A stretch of 16,030 bases of DNA from Bacteroidales bacterium UBA6346 (GCA_002438905.1 DJSA01000035.1:1981-18010); one strand, 5' to 3'; numbered from the stretch's first letter, positions 6,687 to 13,995 are shown. Notes: generated by a model not told the origin, from the sequence alone. Made by a program: numbers and translations.

Positions 6687-7430
6687 ATGAAAATCAGTAA
6701 AAGAATCCTACTTTCCATCTTGTTTTGTTGGCTGTCATCGGCCGTCTTTCCTGCTTTTGCGCAGCAGAAAACAGACACTGTTTGTACTTTGTGCTGCGGA
6801 GGGGCATGTTCTATATGCCCTATAATGGCAACGACATCGAGTTTGCCAGCCAGTCAGCATGCATTGAACGAAACAGAAGGCCAGCTTGCCGCAGAACAGC
6901 AAAATATCATCATGACCGACATCAAGTCGGAATCCATAATCCCGACCGATTATCATTTGTCGCTGCGTGCCAACCTACTGCGCTGGGCAACGTTAACGCC
7001 TGACCTCGGTGTCGAGTGGCGCATTAGCCCGTCATGGGGAATATCCGTGAATGGTTCGTGGACTTCGTGGTCATGGAATGACATGAATCGAAAATACGCA
7101 CTTTGGGAAGTGACGCCTGAACTCCGTTATTATATGGGCAGGAAAAAGCACGGCTACCTGGGTGCCTTGTTCAAGACGGGGCAGTTCAATTACAAGTTCT
7201 CCGCGGTAGGCAAGCAGGGCGACCTGATTGGTGGAGGAATGGTTGGTGGTTATATGCTTAAGCTGACTAGTGCCCTCTCGCTCGACCTCTCCGTGGGCGT
7301 AGGCTGCACCCATGCCGATTATGAAAAGTACGTGGTCATCGACAAAGTGCGCGTGCATCGTGGAAGCGATGGCAAGAATTATTGGGGAGTGAGCCACCTG
7401 GGGGTATCACTCGTATGGAATATCTTTTAA
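6687..7430 (+). CDS. DUF3575 family outer-membrane/envelope protein
   Basis: The product (247 aa) has a signal peptide (residues 1-25, ending AFA before QQ). The mature part from about 85 to the end matches the DUF3575 pattern: LSLRANLLRWATLTPDLGVE, then WEVTPELRYYMG, alternating strands, a glycine-rich GGGMVGGYM segment, and a C-terminal phenylalanine (SLVWNIF) as in outer-membrane beta-barrels. In Bacteroidales such genes often open fimbrillin operons; the molecular role is not known. The odd part is residues 33-44, CTLCCGGACSIC, five cysteines in twelve residues just after the signal peptide, followed by a low-complexity linker before the barrel-like domain. It is the first gene of the pilus operon, three bases from the earliest possible start of the next frame. 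Confidence 0.85.
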   Translation: MKISKRILLSILFCWLSSAVFPAFAQQKTDTVCTLCCGGACSICPIMATTSSLPASQHALNETEGQLAAEQQNIIMTDIKSESIIPTDYHLSLRANLLRWATLTPDLGVEWRISPSWGISVNGSWTSWSWNDMNRKYALWEVTPELRYYMGRKKHGYLGALFKTGQFNYKFSAVGKQGDLIGGGMVGGYMLKLTSALSLDLSVGVGCTHADYEKYVVIDKVRVHRGSDGKNYWGVSHLGVSLVWNIF

Positions 7431-7435
7431 GCAAT

Positions 7436-7443
7436 GGGAGGAG
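7436..7443 (+). promoter_or_regulatory. Strong Shine-Dalgarno that decides the DUF5119 start
   Basis: GGGAGGAG ends five bases before the ATG at 7449. Strong Shine-Dalgarno sites are uncommon in Bacteroidota. It supports 7449 over the in-frame ATG at 7434, which lies upstream of this site. Confidence 0.55.
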
Positions 7444-7448
7444 AGAGA

Positions 7449-8297
7449 ATGAAAGGTAAACGACATATATTACAGACATATACGGCTGTTATGACCCTCA
7501 TAATATTCGCCTCTTGCGTGAAAGACAAGCTCTATTATACTCCGCATCCAGACTATGGAGTGGCTGTCATTACCACAGATTGGAGCGACATAAGCGATGA
7601 GGCAGATGTCCCGCAAACTTACACTCTGCGTATAGGTGCATTGGAGCAGGAAGTGAGTGAAAAAACAAACGTTTTCAATCAACTCCTATCGCCTGGTGAA
7701 TACACATTGACAGCATACAACAAACAAGACCAAGTCAGCATTTCCGACAATATTGTCTCAGTAAAGGCCGTGTCTGCCAAATATATCAACCCCGCACCGA
7801 GTTATCTGTTCGCCTCTACACAGGGCATCTCTGTTGTAGCGGATGACACGCTACGTGTCACGGCCCAAATGAAACAATTGGTACGCAGGCTTGATCTTGA
7901 ACTGACCGCCACCGAAGGCGACTACAGCCGTGTACAGTCAGCTGCGGCAACGCTCACCGGTGTAGCCTCGACAGCGGACATAGCGACGGGAGAACGGAGT
8001 GCAGCGGCTCATGTAGTAAATACTCTTAGGCAGGACGGCAACAAGTTCACAATCTTTTTCCGATTGCTCGGCATCGTTCCAGCGGAAGCACAGACTCTGA
8101 CGGTGGACATCACTTTCAACAATGGTGACACGCAGCAAGTTGTGAGCGACCTTACAGAGGCCATGAGGGAATTCAATAATGGTATCAAACCGGTTAAACT
8201 CACGGGTAATCTGCTGCTACCGGTAGAGGCCGGAGTGACGGGAGCAACCATCACGGGCTGGAACGAGACTGAAGGCGGCAATGGGTATGCTGACTGA
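7449..8297 (+). CDS. DUF5119 lipoprotein of fimbrial operon
   Basis: The product (282 aa) starts with a basic n-region (MKGKRH), a hydrophobic stretch and a lipobox ending in Cys23 (LIIFASC), so it should be lipidated and anchored in the outer membrane. After it comes VKDKLYYTPHPDYGVAVITTDWSD, which fits the start of the DUF5119 family (cysteine, a tyrosine/proline/histidine motif, then a beta strand with W-S/D). The rest is predicted beta-rich, with a second half (about 130-275) resembling the transthyretin-like folds of FimB/Mfa2-type pilus proteins. It may serve as anchor or assembly factor of the pilus; this is inferred from family context. It lies between the DUF3575 gene and the first fimbrillin, 26 bases upstream of the latter. 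Confidence 0.8.
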   Translation: MKGKRHILQTYTAVMTLIIFASCVKDKLYYTPHPDYGVAVITTDWSDISDEADVPQTYTLRIGALEQEVSEKTNVFNQLLSPGEYTLTAYNKQDQVSISDNIVSVKAVSAKYINPAPSYLFASTQGISVVADDTLRVTAQMKQLVRRLDLELTATEGDYSRVQSAAATLTGVASTADIATGERSAAAHVVNTLRQDGNKFTIFFRLLGIVPAEAQTLTVDITFNNGDTQQVVSDLTEAMREFNNGIKPVKLTGNLLLPVEAGVTGATITGWNETEGGNGYAD

Positions 8298-8323
8298 CAA
8301 TAAATAACTTAACCAAATTATAT

Positions 8324-9361
8324 ATGGCAATGAACATGAAATTTTTCATTCCAGCAGTAGCTGCAACGCTGCTGGCTGCGTGTACACAAAAGGACGAGGT
8401 ACAGAACAAACCTGTGGAAGCACAGATAACGGCAGGCGTGAACGGGCCTAAAAGCCGTGCTGTAGATAATAAGTGGAATGCTGACCACGTAGGCGTGATG
8501 GCGGTGGATGCACCGGGAGAGTCCACGACCATGGGCAAAAAGTACAAGAACGTGGAATATCAGACCGCAAGCACCGGAACCTCCGCCGACTTCACCTCGG
8601 TAACAGCCGGAGATGGCATTTTCTTCGAAGATGCCTCACGCGAGTTTAGCTTCGCCGCCTATGCACCTTATAACACAAGCCACGCGGCTTCACTGCCCGG
8701 TGACAATGGGAAAATTGCGGTAAACACAAAGAACCAACATATGGTGGCGAAGCAGGAAGCCATAGACTACATCTATGCCTCGGGTGCCAAGGGGAGTAAA
8801 GGCAGCCCAGTCATCAGCTTCACGGACAACACCGCTGCAGGCGGCAGCGACTGCTCTTTCAAGCACAAGATGGCGCGTCTTGTACTAAAGGTGCAGGTGT
8901 CGGCTGCCGATGGTTTCACCGAACCAAGCATATTGCGGCTCGCCAACTACAAGCTGGGCGGGCTGGTTCATGAGGGGACGTTCGATGTGCTGACCGGAAC
9001 GGCCACAGCCACGGGCGCTGTCGTGAACGACTGGATGCTGATAGAATCCACGTATCCCACGCCTACCACGCAAACCATCACATACAACTGCGTGTCGGAC
9101 TACGATGTCAGCAAGGGCGTGATGACCCTCACCATGATTCTGCTGCCGCAAACGCTCGCTGACTTCCTGAACTTCGAGATTTCACCCGATGACGGGGAGG
9201 GACAAACCTACTCCAGCAAAGACCTGATCAAGCCCGCGCTGGAGGCCGGTTACTCTTATGTCTACAACATCACTATGAAGAAGACCGGGCTGATCCTCAG
9301 CGGAAACACAATTGAGAACTGGAATGATGGGGGCAGCCATTCGGGCGATGCAAAAATGTAG
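8324..9361 (+). CDS. Fimbrillin family lipoprotein, probable major stalk pilin
   Basis: The product (345 aa) has a lipoprotein signal with lipobox LLAAC (Cys20). Mature N-terminal features match fimbrillins: a strand VEAQITAGV followed by SRAVDNKW (Arg45). In type V pili a trypsin-like protease cuts after such an arginine so that the subunit can polymerise by strand exchange. Further family marks are FAAYAPYN (about 109-116), the SDCSFKHKMARLVLKV strand pair near 175-190, and the C-terminal IENWNDGGSHSGDA. It is probably the main shaft subunit, because it is the first fimbrillin of the operon and the one followed by strong intergenic hairpins. The start at 8324 has in-frame ATGs at 8330 and 8336, so the first residues are uncertain. 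Confidence 0.88.
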   Translation: MAMNMKFFIPAVAATLLAACTQKDEVQNKPVEAQITAGVNGPKSRAVDNKWNADHVGVMAVDAPGESTTMGKKYKNVEYQTASTGTSADFTSVTAGDGIFFEDASREFSFAAYAPYNTSHAASLPGDNGKIAVNTKNQHMVAKQEAIDYIYASGAKGSKGSPVISFTDNTAAGGSDCSFKHKMARLVLKVQVSAADGFTEPSILRLANYKLGGLVHEGTFDVLTGTATATGAVVNDWMLIESTYPTPTTQTITYNCVSDYDVSKGVMTLTMILLPQTLADFLNFEISPDDGEGQTYSSKDLIKPALEAGYSYVYNITMKKTGLILSGNTIENWNDGGSHSGDAKM

Positions 9362-9372
9362 CGATACACGAA

Positions 9373-9408
9373 AGCCGCTGCCGTGCATCCGGCGTAAGCA
9401 CGGAGGCT
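9373..9408 (+). other. Hairpin in the 3' flank of fimbrillin 1
   Basis: CCGTGC (9381-9386) pairs with GCACGG (9398-9403) over an 11-base loop, and the outer AGCC/GGCT (9373-9376 / 9405-9408) extends the stem across an internal bulge. No T-run follows, so it is not a classical terminator. It may protect the 3' end of a processed major-pilin message. Confidence 0.5.
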
Positions 9409-9425
9409 CACCATAGACCAAATGT

Positions 9426-9452
9426 GTAACTATCTGCATTGCAGTGGGTTAC
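9426..9452 (+). other. Second hairpin in fimbrillin 1 - fimbrillin 2 gap
   Basis: CTGC (9434-9437) pairs with GCAG (9441-9444) over a three-base loop, and GTAAC (9426-9430) pairs with GTTAC (9448-9452) outside a 3x3 internal loop. It lies 27 bases before the ATG of the next gene. Together with the hairpin at 9373-9408 it fills most of this 117-base gap. Confidence 0.4.
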
Positions 9453-9478
9453 GGCACTAACGAAAAAGCGAAGACAAC

Positions 9479-10378
9479 ATGAATATAATAAGGAATATGG
9501 AGAAGAATCGGAAGCAACACATCAGTTGCCGCTTGTCTGTTGTGATGCTAATCTATTGTGTGGCACTGGCTTCCTGTAGCCTCGAAGATGAAAGCACCAC
9601 GTTCCTGCCCGAAGGGAGGTATCCGCTGCAACTGACAGCGGAGGTGGTGCAGCCGCAGAGCCGCGCCGGTGGCAAGGACACGTGGACGGGCGGAGAGGAA
9701 ATCAGAGTGGAAATGAAAGGTGTATTTGGTAGCAAAACATACGTGATGGACGCATCGGGCAACGCTGTCCCGAAAGATGCCGATAATGCCTTCTATTGGA
9801 AGAACACAGCTGAAGACCGCATCTCGGCATGGACACCGGACCTGGAAGTAGAAACGGATATTACCGACCAAACCAAGGGATACGCCGCTTTCGATGTGCT
9901 TTACGCCAGTGGCATAGGGCGTTATGACCAAACCATAAACCTCCGCTTCCTACACCGCATGGCGAAAATAGAAGTGACGCTCAAGGCCGGTGAAGGCATT
10001 AGAGAAGAGGAGTTGGATGGTGCGACCATCACCATTTTCGGAGACCCGCTGACTCACTCAACCGCCGGCTTGGTTGCACCTGGAGACCAATCGGACGGCG
10101 AGATAAAGCCCTATTACGATGCCGCAACGAAGAAATATGAGGCTTTGGTGCCGCCGCAGAACATGACGGGCAAGCCGCTCATCCGAATAAGCATAGGCAG
10201 CGACGACTTTACCTATACTCCCGACACAGAAGCTGCCGGCAAATTTGACTTTTTCGGTGGCAAGCGGTATGCCTACGCCATCACCGTGAAAGCAAACGGA
10301 ATTGACGTGAAAGCGGTGACGGGTACAACGTGGAGCAATGGCGGCGAGGAGAACGTCACCTCAAAAAAGGTAAAGTAA
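9479..10378 (+). CDS. Fimbrillin family lipoprotein, accessory pilin
   Basis: The product (299 aa) has a lipobox ALASC with Cys33 (Cys27 if it starts at the in-frame ATG at 9497, a more usual signal length). The mature N-terminus has the fimbrillin pattern: strand YPLQLTAEVV, then PQSRAGGKDTWTGGEEIRV, with an arginine that could be the maturation cut site. INLRFLHRMAKIEVTL (about 158-173) is the conserved F-x-H core strand, and the end carries TTWSNGGEENVTSKKV, matching the C-terminal W-x-N/D-G-G of the preceding fimbrillin. It is probably a minor or intermediate subunit between shaft and tip; that placement is inferred from order in the operon. Confidence 0.85.
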   Translation: MNIIRNMEKNRKQHISCRLSVVMLIYCVALASCSLEDESTTFLPEGRYPLQLTAEVVQPQSRAGGKDTWTGGEEIRVEMKGVFGSKTYVMDASGNAVPKDADNAFYWKNTAEDRISAWTPDLEVETDITDQTKGYAAFDVLYASGIGRYDQTINLRFLHRMAKIEVTLKAGEGIREEELDGATITIFGDPLTHSTAGLVAPGDQSDGEIKPYYDAATKKYEALVPPQNMTGKPLIRISIGSDDFTYTPDTEAAGKFDFFGGKRYAYAITVKANGIDVKAVTGTTWSNGGEENVTSKKVK

Positions 10379-10415
10379 AGTTTCAAGGCGGATGAACTTA
10401 AAATCGATGACTGCA

Positions 10416-10496
10416 GTTCGGGACAAGGAGGGATAAGTTGCCAATGGGGCGATATTAATTTCCAGTGGTATTGCGCCCCGTCCTTGCCTTCTGAAC
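10416..10496 (+). other. Nested imperfect hairpin in the leader of the tip-adhesin gene
   Basis: Three arm pairs nest correctly: GTTC/GAAC (10416-10419 / 10493-10496), CAAGGA/TCCTTG (10424-10429 / 10481-10486) and GGGGCG/CGCCCC (10446-10451 / 10474-10479). The loop holds about 22 AT-rich bases. It covers most of the 138-base gap and ends 20 bases before the ATG at 10517. No T-run follows. A role in lowering or timing expression of the last gene is inferred. Confidence 0.4.
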
Positions 10497-10516
10497 AATT
10501 TAATCCCATTAAGCAC

Positions 10517-12187
10517 ATGAATATGAAGCCACAAAACATATACCACCTCTTGCAAGCCGCATTGCTCCTGCTGCTTGCCTCCTGCACGCAAGAAGAGTTC
10601 CCTGCCGCACCGACCAACAAGGCGCGGCAACTCGCCATCTCCGTGACCGATGGGGGTTACTCGTCGGATGATGGAAAAACGACTCGTGCCGTGGAGAACG
10701 GCTACACCACCGTGTTCACCGAGGGCGATGCCTGCGGGCTCTTCGTGACGCGCGGCTGGGGCGTTGACACGAAGTTAGTCTACTCCAACGTGAAACTGAC
10801 CGCCGAGAGGGATGCCGCCACGGGGAGCCTCGTTTGGACACCAGAAGAAGGCACAGCGCTTGCGGGAGGGCTCTCTAATGAGGACTACCATCTCTATTAC
10901 CCCTATAAGCCCGACCTAGACGACCAGCTCATCAGCATGATGTTAGACCGAAGCCGTACAGACACCCCAGAGCATTTCTTCAATCCGCTTGCAAATAATT
11001 GGCAGGTGAAGGCCGACCAAAGCTCGTATGCGGACTATGCTGCTTCCGACCTGATGACAGCCTCTTGCACACCAACGATGGACAATGGCGCGCTCCGGCT
11101 CGATTTCGTCATGACCCACGTCTTCGCCTTAGTCGTCATCGAAATGCCGAAGACCGTCTATAAATTCACCGACGCGAGAGTTCCCGACTACATCGTGCAA
11201 TCAGAAGCCCAGTTCACCGGCACGGCCAAGCCGCTGCGCATGGACGACGGCACTTACCGCTACTTGCTGCAAATATCGTTGCCGACTATCGAGGGAAGTT
11301 ATGACGATGGGAAAAGAGAGTTTACCATCACCCCTTCCACCGCATGCCAAGGGGAGTACAAGAAATACAAGGTGGACAATGCAGCGACAACCATAAAGAG
11401 CTACACGGTTCAGCGAGGTGACTACCTGCTTGCAGATGGTCACCTGCTGCCAAAGGGAACAGCCCTCACCGAAGAGCAGAAATCTAAGGTAGCAGCCATA
11501 GTCTTCTGGACACCGGCTGAGACCGACCCTGCTGGCAGACAGACACCGGCAAGCCTTGCCGATGACAAAATTATGGCGAAAGACTATTCACGTTGTACGC
11601 ATGGGCTGGCCGTATCGATCAAAAACATATCGTCAGAGATGGCATGGCAAAAATATGATAGGAATTTTGGTTCAGTAAAAAATTTTCAGAATAGTTACGA
11701 CTTTAATCCGACTGATAAGGCTGATTATGTTTCAGTTAGTCCAAGCACTAACGATTTAAATCGTATTTTGGGCTACCAAAATACAAAGATTATAATGGAG
11801 TACAATGATTACTGCAAAGGGAAAGGGAAAATTCTCTGCTTTGTCAAGCCCGTTGATGCCCTTGCTGGATTTTCGAATTCCAATCCTGCTCCAAGGACGA
11901 GTACCGGCTGGTTTTTTCCATCAGTGAAAGAACTATTCATGCTATGTCACAAAGACCAAGACAAAATCAATGATGCTTTTAATCCTATTAATAATCCCTA
12001 TGAGACAAATAGGATAATTGAAGGAAGTCTGAGCGCTGTAGGAGGTGAACTATTGAAAGACCAAAACTACTCATCATCATCAGAATATGACGTTGGCAAC
12101 ATACGGATTTTTAGCTTCAAGCATGGTTCTGTTCAAGTAACGAGCAAGGAAGTTTCCTGCGCCATCCGCGCTGTATGCGCCTTCTGA
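10517..12187 (+). CDS. Large fimbrillin-type lipoprotein, probable tip adhesin with C-terminal lectin-like module
   Basis: The product (556 aa) starts at ATG 10517; the longer TTG frame from 10484 runs through the hairpin and lacks a signal-like start. Lipobox LLASC gives Cys23. Residues about 35-300 are fimbrillin-like (TTRAVENGY near 55-63, FTEGDACGLFVTRG near 67-80, a strand LDFVMTHVFALVVIEM near 195-210). From about 300 comes another module: GDYLLADGHLLPKG, then KVAAIVFWT, THGLAVSIKNIS...W (about 361-377), GWFFPSVKELFML (464-476), SSSSEYD (519-525) and the ending IRAVCAF. This series fits the formylglycine-enzyme/C-type-lectin-like modules (Fib_succ_major/DUF1566 style) found on the tips of Bacteroidales pili. 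Bases 11641-12120 (residues about 376-535) are only about 37% GC, against about 55% just before. It is the last gene of the operon. Confidence 0.8.
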   Translation: MNMKPQNIYHLLQAALLLLLASCTQEEFPAAPTNKARQLAISVTDGGYSSDDGKTTRAVENGYTTVFTEGDACGLFVTRGWGVDTKLVYSNVKLTAERDAATGSLVWTPEEGTALAGGLSNEDYHLYYPYKPDLDDQLISMMLDRSRTDTPEHFFNPLANNWQVKADQSSYADYAASDLMTASCTPTMDNGALRLDFVMTHVFALVVIEMPKTVYKFTDARVPDYIVQSEAQFTGTAKPLRMDDGTYRYLLQISLPTIEGSYDDGKREFTITPSTACQGEYKKYKVDNAATTIKSYTVQRGDYLLADGHLLPKGTALTEEQKSKVAAIVFWTPAETDPAGRQTPASLADDKIMAKDYSRCTHGLAVSIKNISSEMAWQKYDRNFGSVKNFQNSYDFNPTDKADYVSVSPSTNDLNRILGYQNTKIIMEYNDYCKGKGKILCFVKPVDALAGFSNSNPAPRTSTGWFFPSVKELFMLCHKDQDKINDAFNPINNPYETNRIIEGSLSAVGGELLKDQNYSSSSEYDVGNIRIFSFKHGSVQVTSKEVSCAIRAVCAF

Positions 12188-12204
12188 CAGGCTCGTATAC
12201 TGAC

Positions 12205-12220
12205 AACAAATTGTTTTTAT
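12205..12220 (+). terminator. Weak candidate terminator after the pilus operon
   Basis: AACA-AAT-TGTT (12205-12215) is followed by a short T-rich tail up to 12220. The stem has only four AT-rich pairs, so this would be inefficient. It is the only terminator-like signal between the adhesin stop and the lysE promoter. Confidence 0.25.
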
Positions 12221-12264
12221 CCCAAATTCATCCAAAAACACATCTTTATGTGAGCGAGTTTTTG

Positions 12265-12272
12265 TACCTTTG
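12265..12272 (+). promoter_or_regulatory. Promoter -7 element for the LysE-family gene
   Basis: TACCTTTG matches TAnnTTTG exactly. A TTTA at 12245-12248 could serve as a poor -33 box at short spacing. The expected transcription start near 12277-12280 places the RNA 5' end just before the tandem hairpins at 12285-12335 and about 87 bases from the ATG. Confidence 0.65.
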
Positions 12273-12279
12273 TGGAATT

Positions 12280-12390
12280 ATGCCTAGCCGTGACATGGCT
12301 ACGAACGCTGATTTTTCCGGAAATGTCATCAGCGTAATGCAAACAACGAAAAGGACGAAAAACGCATGCAACTGGATCTTCAGCTGTTGA
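12280..12390 (+). CDS. Possible 36-codon leader ORF overlapping the lysE start
   Basis: An ATG at 12280, almost at the predicted transcription start, opens a 36-aa frame (MPSRDMATNADF... ending NWIFSC) that runs through both leader hairpins and stops 25 bases inside lysE in another frame. It could be a leader peptide coupled to lysE translation. With no ribosome-binding room ahead of it, it could equally be chance. I do not recognise the peptide. Confidence 0.15.
   Translation: MPSRDMATNADFSGNVISVMQTTKRTKNACNWIFSC
12285..12335 (+). promoter_or_regulatory. Structured leader: two hairpins with complementary loops, candidate cis-regulatory RNA
   Basis: Hairpin 1 is TAGCC (12285-12289) with GGCTA (12297-12301), a perfect 5-bp stem with the 7-base loop GTGACAT. 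Hairpin 2 is ACGCTGAT (12305-12312) with ATCAGCGT (12328-12335), a perfect 8-bp stem with loop TTTTCCGGAAATGTC. GACAT of loop 1 (12292-12296) is complementary to ATGTC of loop 2 (12323-12327), allowing a kissing interaction. The element lies between a clear promoter and the lysE start. It matches no riboswitch class I can name: it lacks the ACGR loops of guanidine-II and is far smaller than the lysine riboswitch. Confidence 0.5.
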
Positions 12391-13064
12391 ATATAATCAA
12401 GGGATTTTGCATCGGATTGTGCTCATCGGCTCCAATCGGGCCGATTGCCGTATATGTCATCCAACAGAGTCTGAGTAAGGGGCACAAGGCCGGATTCATC
12501 ACCGGACTGGGAGCCACCATCGTGGACACGGTCTTTGCCTGCATCTCAATTTTCGCGCTGGCGTACGCCCAGGATTTCATGGACAGGCACAGCGAGCTGC
12601 TGCTAGTGGTTGGAGGTGTCACAGTAATGGTCATCGGTGTGATAATGATTTTCACAAATCCCATCGAAAGAGAGGCAAGGCTGAGCAAGGGAAACGAACG
12701 GATCACGAAACTGGCGAGCAAGAACAACCGCGTGACAGTCAATGACTTCATAAAGGCACTGCTGATGGGACTTGCAAATCCGGGCGGCATACTCGTACTC
12801 TTTGCGCTTTTCACGGTCTTCGGCATAGACACGACCCAAAGCCAGGACTGGACAGCCGCACCGATTATCCTCGCGGTGGCTGGAGGAACAATCTTCTACT
12901 GGTTCTTCTTCAGTTGGGGCGTCAGCCATTTCAGAAAATACGTTAAGATGCGCACGCTTATCTGGATAACGCGCATTACAGGTGCGGTCATCGCGATTCT
13001 CGGGCTTGCCCTGCTGTGCGAGGGACTTTTCAGAGTGATATTTCAGGGGGCGCGGCTGTTTTGA
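12366..13064 (+). CDS. LysE family transporter
   Basis: The product (232 aa) is an inner-membrane exporter-type protein. About six hydrophobic segments are seen near residues 8-30, 42-68, 77-96, 128-152, 164-184 and 198-225, with a polar loop at 98-126, as in the LysE/RhtB superfamily (amino acid or small-molecule efflux). The N-terminal SAPIGPIAVYVIQQSLSKG matches the family's conserved P-G/I-P segment followed by a basic turn, and GLANPGGILVLFAL near 135-148 is the second conserved proline motif. The substrate cannot be told from sequence. The start at 12366 follows a purine-rich stretch with aaaagga about 12-18 bases upstream. It has its own promoter and structured leader, so it is separate from the pilus operon. 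Confidence 0.88.
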   Translation: MQLDLQLLNIIKGFCIGLCSSAPIGPIAVYVIQQSLSKGHKAGFITGLGATIVDTVFACISIFALAYAQDFMDRHSELLLVVGGVTVMVIGVIMIFTNPIEREARLSKGNERITKLASKNNRVTVNDFIKALLMGLANPGGILVLFALFTVFGIDTTQSQDWTAAPIILAVAGGTIFYWFFFSWGVSHFRKYVKMRTLIWITRITGAVIAILGLALLCEGLFRVIFQGARLF

Positions 13065-13158
13065 TGGTGGTAACCGCCGATGGCTGGGGACAGATGCAAA
13101 AACATACGGAGGCCACTGCGGGCCACATAAATTGTACAACGGAACATTTGACAACGAT

Positions 13159-13950
13159 ATGGGAAAGATACGGTCATTCTTCAGTAATTGGATTGTAAAG
13201 AACCTTCTCGGTGCATTGGCTGTGGTGGCAGTGCTCGTGGGCGGGGCATCGGTGGCGCTGAACTTCATCACCGGTCACAACAAGGAACTTGTGGTTCCGG
13301 ATCTCACTGACATGGGAGTGAAGGACGCCGACTTCGAGGCACATCAGGCCGGGATGAGGACGGAAATCGTGGATTCGGTTTATGTCAGAAGGCTTAGGAG
13401 GGGGTATGTCTACAAGCAGAACCCGGCACCGGGGGCAAAGGTCAAGAAAGGACGTCGCATTGCACTGACAATCAACGCGGTGACTCCAAAGAGAGTGAGC
13501 ATGCCCAACCTTGTCGGCTATTCAATGAGGCAGGCAAAGGCAGAACTCGGCAGCAGAGGCCTCGTACTTGGGAAGCTCGTGTATGTCAATGATATCGCTA
13601 CGAACAATGTTTTGCGTCAATTGCATGGCAATATGGAAATAGAGCCGGGAACTCCCATTGAAAGCGAGTCCGTGATTGACCTCGTTGTTGGACTCAGCCC
13701 AGATGACAACATGACGAGCGTTCCGGACACAAGAGGTCTGAAGAGAAATAGTGCCATCGATCTTATTCAGGAGAACTCACTAAATGTCAAGAGGATAGTC
13801 TACGACAAGACTGTTCAGACCTACGAGGACAGCACAAAAGCTTTCGTCTGGAGGCAGAGTCCGGAGCCTTCGGAACTGCCTTGCCGGATGGGAGGGGATG
13901 TTTCCATCTATCTCACCACCGACCTCGCGAAGAAACCTGCGAAATTCTGA
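13159..13950 (+). CDS. PASTA domain membrane protein
   Basis: The product (263 aa) has a short cytoplasmic tail, one membrane segment at about 15-36 and three PASTA domains in the periplasm: about 43-107 (VPDLTDMGV...QNPAPGAKVKKG), 113-178 (MPNLVGYSMRQAKAEL...PGTPIESESVIDLVVG) and 185-254 (VPDTRGLKRNSAIDLI...QSPEP...GGDVSIYLTT). PASTA domains bind peptidoglycan fragments or beta-lactams in some proteins. Here there is no kinase or transpeptidase part, so a structural or sensing role at the cell wall is likely. The start at ATG 13159 gives a normal signal-anchor; an upstream TTG at 13132 adds residues without support. This gene next to an RluA-type synthase is an arrangement I associate with Bacteroidales. 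Confidence 0.9.
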   Translation: MGKIRSFFSNWIVKNLLGALAVVAVLVGGASVALNFITGHNKELVVPDLTDMGVKDADFEAHQAGMRTEIVDSVYVRRLRRGYVYKQNPAPGAKVKKGRRIALTINAVTPKRVSMPNLVGYSMRQAKAELGSRGLVLGKLVYVNDIATNNVLRQLHGNMEIEPGTPIESESVIDLVVGLSPDDNMTSVPDTRGLKRNSAIDLIQENSLNVKRIVYDKTVQTYEDSTKAFVWRQSPEPSELPCRMGGDVSIYLTTDLAKKPAKF

Positions 13951-13995
13951 CAAAATTTCGGACAGAGATTTGGCATGGCATAGGCTTGACACGGA

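Noticed and set aside
10416..10496. Invertible promoter flanked by inverted repeats
   Set aside because: The arms are short and imperfect, no promoter element lies between them, and no invertase gene is present.
11641..12187. Diversity-generating retroelement target region in the adhesin C-terminus
   Set aside because: The lectin-like fold fits, but there is no reverse transcriptase, template repeat or accessory gene in the window, and no obvious cluster of AAY codons near the 3' end.
12285..12335. Known lysine or guanidine-II riboswitch
   Set aside because: The element is far too short for the lysine riboswitch, and the loops lack the ACGR motif of guanidine-II.
12603..13271. 222-aa minus-strand frame opposite lysE and the PASTA gene start
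   Set aside because: It spans two well-supported genes and an intergenic gap on the other strand and shows no family motif.
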